Assembly (NCBI GenBank): GCA_021156265.1
Contig: JAJNBR010000027.1
Coordinates: forward strand, 1-17,823
Length of the DNA: 17,823 nucleotides
DNA from: Flavipsychrobacter sp.
GTDB lineage: Bacteria > Bacteroidota > Bacteroidia > Chitinophagales > Chitinophagaceae
Direction of reading: 5' to 3'
Shown: piece after piece, positions 1 to 7,035 of the stretch
Position numbering within the stretch: position 1 is the stretch's first letter
Layout of the letters: each line of letters opens with the position of its first letter
Notes under the pieces: generated by a model
What the model was told of the DNA's origin: nothing
Database searches by the model: none
Seen by the model: the letters and a program-made list of their open reading frames with translations, nothing else
Made by a program: the position numbers and the translations under genes

Positions 1-3000
1 TTTAAAGGGCTAATGGACGAATTACGGATCTGGAACTACGCAGCCAGCGCATCGGACATACAATGCAATTACCGTGTTTCTGCTAATCCGTCGGCAAGCG
101 GACTGGTTGGCTACTGGCCTATGAACGAAGTTGTTGGCAATGCTACCCCCGATATTTCGCCTTACCAGAACGGCGGTGTTCCGCTAAATGGTACAGCGCT
201 CGTATCATCCGGTGCCGGCCTTACCCATATGTTTACCTGGGATGCAGGACCCGGCCTGACCAATCTCGGAGCCACCTGCTTTACCTTTACACCTGCTGTT
301 AGCCATCTTTATAAAGTAACTGCCGTTACTAACGCGGGCTGTACCGTTTTTGACACCGCACAGATCACGGTACTACCAGTGGCACAAATACAAAGCGTTA
401 CCGGCGGCGGTATCTACTGCACCGGTAAGCCTGGATTGCCGATAGGAATTTCCGGTTCACAAACGGGGGTAACCTACCAATTGAGGCGCAACAACGTGAA
501 CTTTGGTGCAGCAGTAGCCGGCACAGGCGCTCCGCTTACACTTGCGTCTGTTACGCAGGCGGGTACTTATACCGTTACCGCGAAACTGGGCACCTGTAGC
601 AATGAAATGAATGGAAGCGCCACGGTGCAGGTCTTTTCGTCTCCGGAGATCATCAGCTGGAACATCAACAATGCGGTTTGTAATGGCGGTACGGGGTCTA
701 TTGACATCACGATCAATGCAGGCAACCCACCCTTTACTTTCAACTGGAGCTCAGGTGACAATACAGAAGATATAAATAACAAACTGGCCGGTATCTACTC
801 ATTTGAAGTATCGGACACCAAGGGTTGCAACGCCGTTGATACATACACTATTACTGAACCAACACCTGCTTTGATATCCGGAAGTACTACCAACATAACC
901 TGCTTCGGAGCGAACGACGGTACCATCAGCCTGGTGACAGGCGGCACTGCCCCGCACAATTTTACCTGGAGCAATAGTGCTACCACACAAAACTTGTCTA
1001 ACCTGGCACCCGGGACTTATTCGGTAACCGTGACGGATGCGCTGAACTGCAGCAAGACCGGCACCTACACCATTACACAGCCCACGTTACTTACAGTGAA
1101 CGGTACAAGTACCGATGTTACCTGCAATGGCGTAGCAGACGGTACGATCAACATAACAGCCGCCGGCGGTACCGCTCCGTATTCCTATTCGTGGAGTAAC
1201 AGTGCTACTTCTGATGACCTGCAATCGCTGGCACCGGGTTCGTATTCTGTAGCAGTTACCGATGCCAACGGCTGTACTGCTACAGCAAGCTTTAATATTA
1301 GCGAACCATTGCTGCTCGGCGCTACTACCACAGTAAACAATGCAAGCTGCTTCAACGCAGGTAATGGTAACATCGATCTTTCAGTAACAGGTGGAACAGC
1401 TCCTTTCAGCTACTTGTGGAGCAACAATGCAACAACCGAGGATATCAGCAACCTGGCACCCGGCAATTATTCCGTTGCCATCACTGACGCACACGGTTGC
1501 ACTGCCTCTACATCTGCTATGGTTACACAACCGGTAGCTCTTGCACTTAGTGGTACTACGACCAATGCTAATTGTTTTGGCACCAGCACAGGCGCCATCG
1601 ACATTACGGTTTCAGGCGGTAGCACACCTTATGTGTACAGCTGGAGCAACAACGCAACTACACAAGATCTGGCAGGTATTCCGGCCGGAAGCTACAACGT
1701 CGTTGTGAGCGACAATAATGGTTGTTCTGCAAATGCGTCATTTAACCTAACACAGCCAACGGCTCTTGCAATTACCAAGAACATCACAAACGTTTCCTGC
1801 TTTGGTAGCAATAACGGATCAATCGATATCACCTCATCGGGCGGTGTCGCCCCATACATCTATAGCTGGAGCAACAATGTGAATTCTGAAGATATCAGCG
1901 GCCTCACTGCAGGCAACTATACGCTGACGGTTTCTTATGGCAGCAGCTGTTCTTACTCAGAAACAATCACAGTAACCGAACCGAATGCGCTAACAGTCGC
2001 AGCCACAGCGAGCAGCACCACATGCACAGGCAACAACGCCGATGGAACTGCGAGTGTAGCGGCAGCAGGCGGGACGGCTCCATACAGTTACTCCTGGAGC
2101 AACAACGCAACCACACAATCTGTTTCAGGACTGACGACCGGCAACTACAACGTAACGGTTAGCGATGCCAACGGCTGTACTGCAACAGCCTCAGCGAGCG
2201 TAACCTCACCTGCAGCAGTAACATTGAGTGGTGCTACCAGCAATGCTTCATGCTACCAGGCAGCAAACGGCGGCATCAATTTGTCTGTCAACAGTGGCGC
2301 TGCTCCTTTCAGCTACCAGTGGAGCAATAATGCAACCACGGAAGATATCACCGGGCTGTCAGCTGGCAACTATTCTGTAACAGTTACCGATGCGAACAGC
2401 TGCACGGCAACTGCAAGCTTCGCTATCACGCAACCTACGTCAGCAGTTTCAATTTCCGGTGTGGCTACAGATGCAACCAGCAATGGGGGCAGCAACGGAA
2501 GTATAAATATTACTGTTACAGGCGGCGTAGCGCCCTATAGCTACCAATGGAGCAACAACACAACAGCTGAAGATCCAACCAACCTGTCCGCGGGCAACTA
2601 CACTGTAACAGCAACCGATGCCAATGGCTGCACAGCTACAGCCAGCTATACCGTTTCTCAGCCTGCGCTATTCATCGTGACTGGCGCAGTAACCAATACT
2701 ACCTGCGGCGGCAACAATGGGGCTATAGCGCTTACCATCAGTGGCGGTGTTTCACCTTTCAGCTTTGCCTGGAGTAATAATGCAACCAGCCAGAACCTGA
2801 ATGGATTGGCAGCCGGTAACTACACCGTAACAGTTACAGATGCAGCTAACACTGTTGTCACGGCCAGCTTCACAATTAGCGGCAGTGCACAGGTTGTAAC
2901 AGCAACAGCTTCAGTCACCGACCTAACCGGCTGCAGTGGACAGAACAACGGCGCTATTACGCTGACTCCATCCGGCGGTGTTGCGCCTTATACCTTCAAC

Positions 3001-4290
3001 TGGGGCAACAACATAACAACCCAAAATAGAACAGGCCTGGCGGCTGGCAGCTACACCGTAGTCATCACTGATGCTAACGCCTGCAGTGCTACGCTTACAT
3101 TCAACGTAGGCGGTTCAAATAATCCTGTAGCTGTTTCAGGCACGGTAGCGAATGTTTCCTGCTTTGGAGATAACGACGGCGCTATCGATGCGACCGTAAC
3201 CGGTGGCACTGCACCCTATACCTACAACTGGCTGCTGAGCAATGCTAACACGGAAGACAGAACAAACCTGTACGCTGGCTTATACTTCCTGACTGTAACC
3301 GATGCTAACGGCTGTAACGATGGTAAACTGTTCGTGGTAAGCACGCCTGCACCGATCGTCGCCTATGGTACTACAACCAATGTGAGTTGCAATGGCGGCA
3401 GCAATGGCGCTATCAACCTCAATGTGTATGGCGGCACTGCTCCTTACACATACAGCTGGAGCAACAATGCCACCAGCGAGGATGTAAGCAACCTTGCGGC
3501 CGGCAGTTACTCGGTAACCATTACCGACGCACATGGCTGTCAGAAAATAATGAGCTTTACCATCACCCAACCCGCAGCTATCACTGCCAACATCAGCGTT
3601 AGCCCGGTTATCACAGTTACTAACGGACAACCGTATACTATCTACCTCGGTCTTGGGCCGCAGTCTGTTACATTGTCGGCTAGTGTTAGCGGAGGCACTG
3701 CACCATATAGTTACAGCTGGACAAACGTAACCAGTACAGCATCAAGCGTAAGTGTTAGCCCGACAACTACAAAAACATATACACTAACCGTGACTGATGC
3801 TAAAGGCTGCAACAAAACAGCCACTAAAACCATCACCGTCATCGACATTCGTTCAGGTAATAATAAAGTGATGCTTTGTCACAACGGCAAATCGCAGGCG
3901 ATCAATGTAAATAGTGCACAATCGCACCTGAATCACGGCGATTATCCCGGCAATTGCAATACCGGCAACAAAAGCAGCGAACCCAATGAGTCAGAAGAAG
4001 ATACTGACGAGCATGAACCTGAAACGAACACTGCATTGGAGCAGATAATCGTTAAAGAGATCAGCCTATATCCCAACCCCAGCGATGGCAGCTTTACCCT
4101 GCAACTGCCGGCGGGTGACAAACAGGCACAGATTTTGATCACTGATATGTTAGGTAAAGTCATTGAAAGGCGCGTGGTGATGGGTATGAATACTATCGGT
4201 TTCGAATTGGGCCACGTGGCCAAAGGTGCGTACAATATACATGTAACGATAGGCAAAGAAATTTATAGCTCGCGGGTTGTACTCAAATAA
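1..4290 (+). CDS. SprB-repeat surface adhesin with T9SS sorting domain (5' partial)
   Basis: Large secreted adhesin. The frame is open to the window edge: the codons before the ATG at 13 read FKGL and run into MDELRIWN, a typical LamG/concanavalin-like strand, so the true start lies upstream. Visible order: end of a LamG-like domain (1 to about 230), Ig-like linkers (to about 648), 13 SprB repeats (649-3573), a divergent related repeat (3574-3846), a Cys/His module (3865-3957), an acidic Glu/Asp-rich linker (3958-4050), and a type A T9SS sorting domain (about 4054-4287) containing YPNPSDGSF and ending in VVLK. Known of the family: such proteins cross the outer membrane through the type IX system, lose the C-terminal domain and act in gliding motility or surface attachment. 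Ligand and exact role are inference. Stop TAA at 4288-4290, with a strong terminator 21 nt later. Long antisense frames inside are shadows of the repeats. Confidence 0.93.
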   Translation, partial: FKGLMDELRIWNYAASASDIQCNYRVSANPSASGLVGYWPMNEVVGNATPDISPYQNGGVPLNGTALVSSGAGLTHMFTWDAGPGLTNLGATCFTFTPAVSHLYKVTAVTNAGCTVFDTAQITVLPVAQIQSVTGGGIYCTGKPGLPIGISGSQTGVTYQLRRNNVNFGAAVAGTGAPLTLASVTQAGTYTVTAKLGTCSNEMNGSATVQVFSSPEIISWNINNAVCNGGTGSIDITINAGNPPFTFNWSSGDNTEDINNKLAGIYSFEVSDTKGCNAVDTYTITEPTPALISGSTTNITCFGANDGTISLVTGGTAPHNFTWSNSATTQNLSNLAPGTYSVTVTDALNCSKTGTYTITQPTLLTVNGTSTDVTCNGVADGTINITAAGGTAPYSYSWSNSATSDDLQSLAPGSYSVAVTDANGCTATASFNISEPLLLGATTTVNNASCFNAGNGNIDLSVTGGTAPFSYLWSNNATTEDISNLAPGNYSVAITDAHGCTASTSAMVTQPVALALSGTTTNANCFGTSTGAIDITVSGGSTPYVYSWSNNATTQDLAGIPAGSYNVVVSDNNGCSANASFNLTQPTALAITKNITNVSCFGSNNGSIDITSSGGVAPYIYSWSNNVNSEDISGLTAGNYTLTVSYGSSCSYSETITVTEPNALTVAATASSTTCTGNNADGTASVAAAGGTAPYSYSWSNNATTQSVSGLTTGNYNVTVSDANGCTATASASVTSPAAVTLSGATSNASCYQAANGGINLSVNSGAAPFSYQWSNNATTEDITGLSAGNYSVTVTDANSCTATASFAITQPTSAVSISGVATDATSNGGSNGSINITVTGGVAPYSYQWSNNTTAEDPTNLSAGNYTVTATDANGCTATASYTVSQPALFIVTGAVTNTTCGGNNGAIALTISGGVSPFSFAWSNNATSQNLNGLAAGNYTVTVTDAANTVVTASFTISGSAQVVTATASVTDLTGCSGQNNGAITLTPSGGVAPYTFNWGNNITTQNRTGLAAGSYTVVITDANACSATLTFNVGGSNNPVAVSGTVANVSCFGDNDGAIDATVTGGTAPYTYNWLLSNANTEDRTNLYAGLYFLTVTDANGCNDGKLFVVSTPAPIVAYGTTTNVSCNGGSNGAINLNVYGGTAPYTYSWSNNATSEDVSNLAAGSYSVTITDAHGCQKIMSFTITQPAAITANISVSPVITVTNGQPYTIYLGLGPQSVTLSASVSGGTAPYSYSWTNVTSTASSVSVSPTTTKTYTLTVTDAKGCNKTATKTITVIDIRSGNNKVMLCHNGKSQAINVNSAQSHLNHGDYPGNCNTGNKSSEPNESEEDTDEHEPETNTALEQIIVKEISLYPNPSDGSFTLQLPAGDKQAQILITDMLGKVIERRVVMGMNTIGFELGHVAKGAYNIHVTIGKEIYSSRVVLK
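649..3573 (+). repeat. Array of 13 tandem SprB repeats (about 225 bp each)
   Basis: Each unit carries a first Cys in a C-x-G-x-x-x-G-x-I context, a GGTAPYSYSWSNNATT-like core, a L-x-x-G-x-Y-x-V-x-V turn, a DANGC-like second Cys, and ends in TQP, SEP or similar. Units start near 649, 880, 1100, 1318, 1540, 1765, 1987, 2215, 2440, 2668, 2890, 3118 and 3350. Protein similarity is high but DNA copies differ mainly by synonymous changes, so this is an old array rather than fresh duplication. Unit 9 has Ser for the first Cys, and unit 10 lacks the second. Confidence 0.93.
3865..3957 (+). other. Cys/His module inside the adhesin
   Basis: A compact block that begins KVMLCHNGK, continues with AQSHLNHGDYPG and ends in Cys. 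It lies between the last repeat-like domain and the acidic linker before the sorting domain. Two Cys and several His within about 30 residues would suit metal or haem-like ligation or a disulfide-pinned fold. From memory, similar KV-x-x-CH...HL-x-HGD-x-x-G-x-C stretches occur near the C-termini of other secreted bacterial proteins. I know no proven function. Confidence 0.6.
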
Positions 4291-4311
4291 CTTAAGGGAG
4301 ACCCACTGAAG

Positions 4312-4342
4312 AAAAAGGCAGCCACGGCAGGCTGCCTTTTTT
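4312..4342 (+). terminator. Rho-independent terminator of the adhesin gene
   Basis: The inverted repeat GGCAGCC (4317-4323) / GGCTGCC (4330-4336) has a 6-nt loop and is followed by six T. A run of five A before the left arm can pair with the T run, extending the stem to about 12 bp. It begins 21 nt after the adhesin stop codon. Confidence 0.9.
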
Positions 4343-4523
4343 GTTTTACCAAAATCACTGAAAGCATTAATTTCGTCATACCAATTCCTTCAACCCTTAA
4401 AACAGGAGGTGTATATGGTAGCTGCAAACATATAAGACGCTTAGCCCAATATTCTGCAAGAGTAGTATAGAGTGATTGTTTGATCCTATCAAACAAGCGT
4501 CTATAATCAAATCCTTTAAGACA

Positions 4524-4560
4524 GCCTGTGCCATTCGCACAGGCATTGATTTCTTTTTTC
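4524..4560 (+). terminator. Terminator-like hairpin before the DinB gene (possible attenuator)
   Basis: GCCTGTGC (4524-4531) and GCACAGGC (4537-4544) form a perfect 8-bp stem with loop CATTC. A T-rich tract with a run of six T follows (to 4560). Its polarity fits plus-strand termination. It lies only 35 nt before the DinB start codon, so it either ends an upstream small RNA or attenuates the downstream gene. Confidence 0.6.
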
Positions 4561-4561
4561 A

Positions 4562-4579
4562 ATTATTATTATTATTATT
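4562..4579. repeat. (ATT)6 microsatellite abutting a start codon
   Basis: Six perfect ATT units end at 4579, and the ATG of the DinB-family gene begins at 4580. The tract occupies the ribosome-binding region, and no Shine-Dalgarno sequence is present there. Slippage would change the length of the AT-rich initiation region without touching the reading frame. Confidence 0.9.
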
Positions 4580-5092
4580 ATGAATGAGCATGCTCTAAAG
4601 CTCCTCCAATACAATACATGGGCTAATATCCGCGTCTATGGTCACTTACGCCAATTGCCGAAAGAAGCTTACCGTCAACAAATCAAAAGCGTTTTCCCTA
4701 CCATCGCACATGTACTACAACACTTGTACATCATCGACAAAGGCTGGCATTCTGTACTTACCAAACAATATGCAGCTGATGACTATGCAACTATTAGCGC
4801 GACCGTTAATCGGCTAATCAATGAAACGAACGATCTACCATTGCATCAGCTGGAACTTAAACATTTGCAACTGGCGAAAGAGCTGGAACAGTTTATCAGT
4901 ACGAATGAAAGTAGCCGCAAGAATACCTATGCTGGAGTAGAAATGTCTCTGATGGATGTGATTGTGCATGTTGTAAACCACGGCAGTTATCACCGTGGGA
5001 ATATTACTGCAATGCTGCATCAGTTGGGACATAGTAGTATACCTACCGATTATGGATACTACCTGTATACGTTAGAACATCCATCAAACTAA
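4580..5092 (+). CDS. DinB-family putative metal-dependent protein
   Basis: 170 aa, the usual length for DinB/YfiT-like four-helix-bundle proteins. These bind a metal with three conserved His, and most members have no firmly assigned reaction (thiol transferase or hydrolase roles are known for some). The probable ligands are visible: H48 in the segment HVLQHLYIIDKGW, then H134 and H138 in VVNHGSYHRGNI, followed by the family-typical MLHQLG. No signal peptide or membrane segment is seen, so it is probably cytoplasmic. The start at 4580 gives the normal N-terminus (LLQYNTWAN) and follows the ATT tract directly. It appears monocistronic, bracketed by a terminator-like hairpin upstream and a bidirectional terminator downstream. 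Family assignment is solid; substrate is unknown. Confidence 0.88.
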   Translation: MNEHALKLLQYNTWANIRVYGHLRQLPKEAYRQQIKSVFPTIAHVLQHLYIIDKGWHSVLTKQYAADDYATISATVNRLINETNDLPLHQLELKHLQLAKELEQFISTNESSRKNTYAGVEMSLMDVIVHVVNHGSYHRGNITAMLHQLGHSSIPTDYGYYLYTLEHPSN

Positions 5093-5095
5093 ACA

Positions 5096-5123
5096 AAGAA
5101 GGCAGCCTGATGACTGCCTTCTT
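5096..5123. terminator. Bidirectional terminator between the DinB gene and rho
   Basis: AAGAAGGCAG (5096-5105) and CTGCCTTCTT (5114-5123) form a perfect 10-bp stem with an 8-nt loop. The two genes converge here: the DinB stop is at 5092 and the rho stop at 5144. On the minus strand the stem is followed by a T-rich stretch (TTTGTTTAG), so it best fits rho termination. It could also stop plus-strand transcripts. Confidence 0.75.
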
Positions 5124-5143
5124 ACTATAAAGATTTCAGATTA

Positions 5144-6841
5144 CTACTTGTTCATTGTTGCCAGGAACTCCTCGTTGCTCTTCGTTCCGCGCATTTGCTG
5201 CATCAGGAAGTTCATCGCTTCATCGGTATGCATATCAGCGATATGGTTGCGGAGCACCCACATCTTGTTCAGTACATCCTTATCCAACAACAGGTCGTCG
5301 CGGCGGGTAGATGAAGATGTAATATCGATGGCCGGGAAGATACGCTTGTTGGCCAGGCGGCGGTCAAGCTGCAGTTCCATATTACCGGTACCTTTAAATT
5401 CTTCAAAGATCACCTCGTCCATCTTAGAACCTGTATCGATCAGCGCAGTAGCAAGAATGGTCAGCGAACCACCGTTCTCTATCTTACGTGCAGCACCGAA
5501 GAATTGCTTTGGTTTTTGCATGGCATTAGCTTCCACACCACCACTCAATACTTTACCAGACGCCGGCGCTACAGTATTATGTGCACGAGCCAGACGTGTT
5601 ATCGAGTCAAGCAGGATCACTACATCGTGACCTACTTCCACAAGACGTTTTGCTTTTTGCAGCGCTATGGTAGAAACTTTTACGTGTTTATCAGCAGGTT
5701 CATCGAACGTTGAAGCGATCACCTCTGCGCGTACGCTACGCTGCATATCGGTAACCTCTTCCGGACGCTCATCCACCAGTACGATCATGAGGTAGCACTC
5801 AGGATGGTTGGCAGCGATAGAGTTGGCCACATCCTTCAGCAGCATGGTCTTACCTGTTTTTGGTTGCGCAACTATCAGTCCGCGCTGGCCTTTACCTATC
5901 GGCGTAAACAGGTCCATGATACGGGGACCATAGTTGTTGGCCATCTTTGGCGTCAGGTTCAGTTTCTCAAATGGGAACAGCGGCGTCAGGTAGTCGAACG
6001 GTACGCGGTCGCGTATCTCATCGGGTGCTTTGCCGTTAATAGTATCCACTTTGAGAAGCGCGAAATATTTTTCACCTTCTTTCGGCGGGCGAACTGTCCC
6101 ACGTACGGTATCGCCGGTTTTTAAACCGAACAGTTTTATTTGCGACGGAGATACATAGATATCATCCGGTGAGCTTAAATAATTGTAATCACTGCTGCGC
6201 AGGAAGCCGTAGCCATCAGGCATCATTTCCAATACACCTTCACTGAACACGATGCCATCGAACTCGATATTGAAATTGCTCTGCTGCTGCTCGCGACGCT
6301 GGCCCTGACCCTGACCTTGGTGCTGGTGACGGCCGCCGCCTTGATGTTGCTGCGGACGCGGTTGCTCAGCTACCGGCTGTTGCGGAGCTTGCACTGCACC
6401 TTCTGCATCAGCAGTTGGCATTACGATATCCGAAGGCTCACCGACACTGGCTGTAACTTCTACATTCTTCGCAACCGGCGTTTTATCAATATCGTTCATC
6501 AGGTTAGACCACCCGGCAGGTACAGCTGTATCCTGTCCTTCTTCAACCGGGGCTTCTGCTTTGGGTTTACGTGCCTTTGCAGGTTTCTTAGTCTCCTCTG
6601 CAGGTTCGGCAGTTTTAGCAGGTGCAGGGGCGGCTTCTGCTTTGGGTTTACGTGCACGACGTTTCTTTGAATCGTCTTCCGTTGCCGCTGTTTTGTCGTT
6701 GTTTAATGCTTGCTGATCCAATATTTTATAAATAAGAGTTTGTTTGTCAAGAGAGCGCGGATTTTTGATCTTCATATTCTCTGCTACGTCCACTAGTTCA
6801 GGAACGAGCATGTCGTTCAATTGTGCAATATCGTATCGCAT
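5144..6841 (-). CDS. rho: Transcription termination factor Rho
   Basis: 565 aa RNA-dependent ATPase and helicase that ends transcription as a hexameric ring. Domains: Rho N-terminal helical domain (1-45); a long disordered Lys/Ala/Glu then Gln/Gly/His-rich insertion (about 46-190); the primary RNA-binding OB fold (about 195-265, with DGYGFLRS and DDIYVSPSQIKLFGL); and the RecA-like ATPase. Walker A is AQPKTGKT (325-332), DERPEEVTDM begins at 358, Walker B is DVVILLD (406-412), and TRRDDLL near 512 holds the likely arginine finger. E. coli Rho is 419 aa, so the excess is almost all in the insertion; long insertions are usual in Bacteroidota. The start MRYDIAQLND matches the family N-terminus. 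A stand-alone gene with a leader of about 150 nt; Rho genes are autoregulated in other bacteria, but this is not shown here. Confidence 0.98.
   Translation of the reverse strand: MRYDIAQLNDMLVPELVDVAENMKIKNPRSLDKQTLIYKILDQQALNNDKTAATEDDSKKRRARKPKAEAAPAPAKTAEPAEETKKPAKARKPKAEAPVEEGQDTAVPAGWSNLMNDIDKTPVAKNVEVTASVGEPSDIVMPTADAEGAVQAPQQPVAEQPRPQQHQGGGRHQHQGQGQGQRREQQQSNFNIEFDGIVFSEGVLEMMPDGYGFLRSSDYNYLSSPDDIYVSPSQIKLFGLKTGDTVRGTVRPPKEGEKYFALLKVDTINGKAPDEIRDRVPFDYLTPLFPFEKLNLTPKMANNYGPRIMDLFTPIGKGQRGLIVAQPKTGKTMLLKDVANSIAANHPECYLMIVLVDERPEEVTDMQRSVRAEVIASTFDEPADKHVKVSTIALQKAKRLVEVGHDVVILLDSITRLARAHNTVAPASGKVLSGGVEANAMQKPKQFFGAARKIENGGSLTILATALIDTGSKMDEVIFEEFKGTGNMELQLDRRLANKRIFPAIDITSSSTRRDDLLLDKDVLNKMWVLRNHIADMHTDEAMNFLMQQMRGTKSNEEFLATMNK
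6551..6655. repeat. 24-bp exact direct repeat in the rho insertion
   Basis: The same 24 bases occur at 6551-6574 and 6632-6655. They encode the duplicated protein motif ARKPKAEA (residues about 63-70 and 90-97). The exact DNA match suggests recent duplication or gene conversion within the low-complexity, basic part of the Rho insertion. Confidence 0.9.
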
Positions 6842-6989
6842 GCTAACCTCTTTTCAAAAAAAGTTTGATATGTCTTTTAAAAGCCAAATGTGATAAATAC
6901 TTGATCTCCTTGTACGCTCAGGTTTAATCCGTAAAATAGAAAGGGAAAAAATTCAGGTCACTGAACGAAAAGACGGGAACTAATATTCC

Positions 6990-7030
6990 ACTGATGCAAG
7001 ATTACAAATGTTTTAGTGAAAAAACCAAAA
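6990..7030 (-). promoter_or_regulatory. Candidate rho promoter (Bacteroidota type)
   Basis: Reading the minus strand, TTTTG (7030-7026) is followed after a 21-nt spacer by TAATCTTG (7004-6997). The Bacteroidota consensus is TTTG then TAnnTTTG with a spacer of about 17-23, so the -7 box matches at 5 of 6 defined positions. Transcription would start near 6990 and give a 5' leader of about 150 nt before the rho ATG at 6841. The rest of 6842-7035 shows no gene. AGAGG lies 5 nt before the rho start codon. Confidence 0.35.
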
Positions 7031-7035
7031 TATTT

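Larger units (their letters stand above)
4343..4579 (+). promoter_or_regulatory. Structured leader or candidate small RNA upstream of the DinB gene
   Basis: About 237 nt without a convincing gene. It holds an outer stem AGACGCTT (4435-4442) / AAGCGTCT (4495-4502); a perfect 9-bp hairpin TTGTTTGAT (4476-4484) / ATCAAACAA (4488-4496), which shares 2 nt with the outer right arm; and a terminator-like hairpin at 4524-4544. The overlap means the first two stems cannot both form completely. A hexapeptide frame (4415-4435) with AGGAGG at 4404-4409 is also present. Because this lies between one terminator and the next gene's ATG, it may be a regulatory 5' leader or a short independent RNA. This is inference from structure alone, and I could not identify a convincing promoter. 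Confidence 0.4.

Noticed and set aside
649..3573. CRISPR-like or satellite array
   Set aside because: The periodicity of about 225 bp is a protein repeat in one open frame with synonymous divergence, not short identical repeats with unique spacers.
3280..3630. Antisense open frames within the adhesin (also 567-782, 795-986 and 3942-4256)
   Set aside because: They mirror the repetitive coding strand, show low-complexity non-family protein, and the plus-strand frame has clear domains throughout.
4343..4560. tRNA gene or insertion-sequence remnant in the longest gap
   Set aside because: No cloverleaf with conserved T-loop sequence was seen, and no terminal repeats with target duplications or transposase fragments.
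4263..4562. 99-codon minus-strand frame over the end of the adhesin and the DinB leader
   Set aside because: It runs through two terminator hairpins and the adhesin coding end, and has no family-like features.
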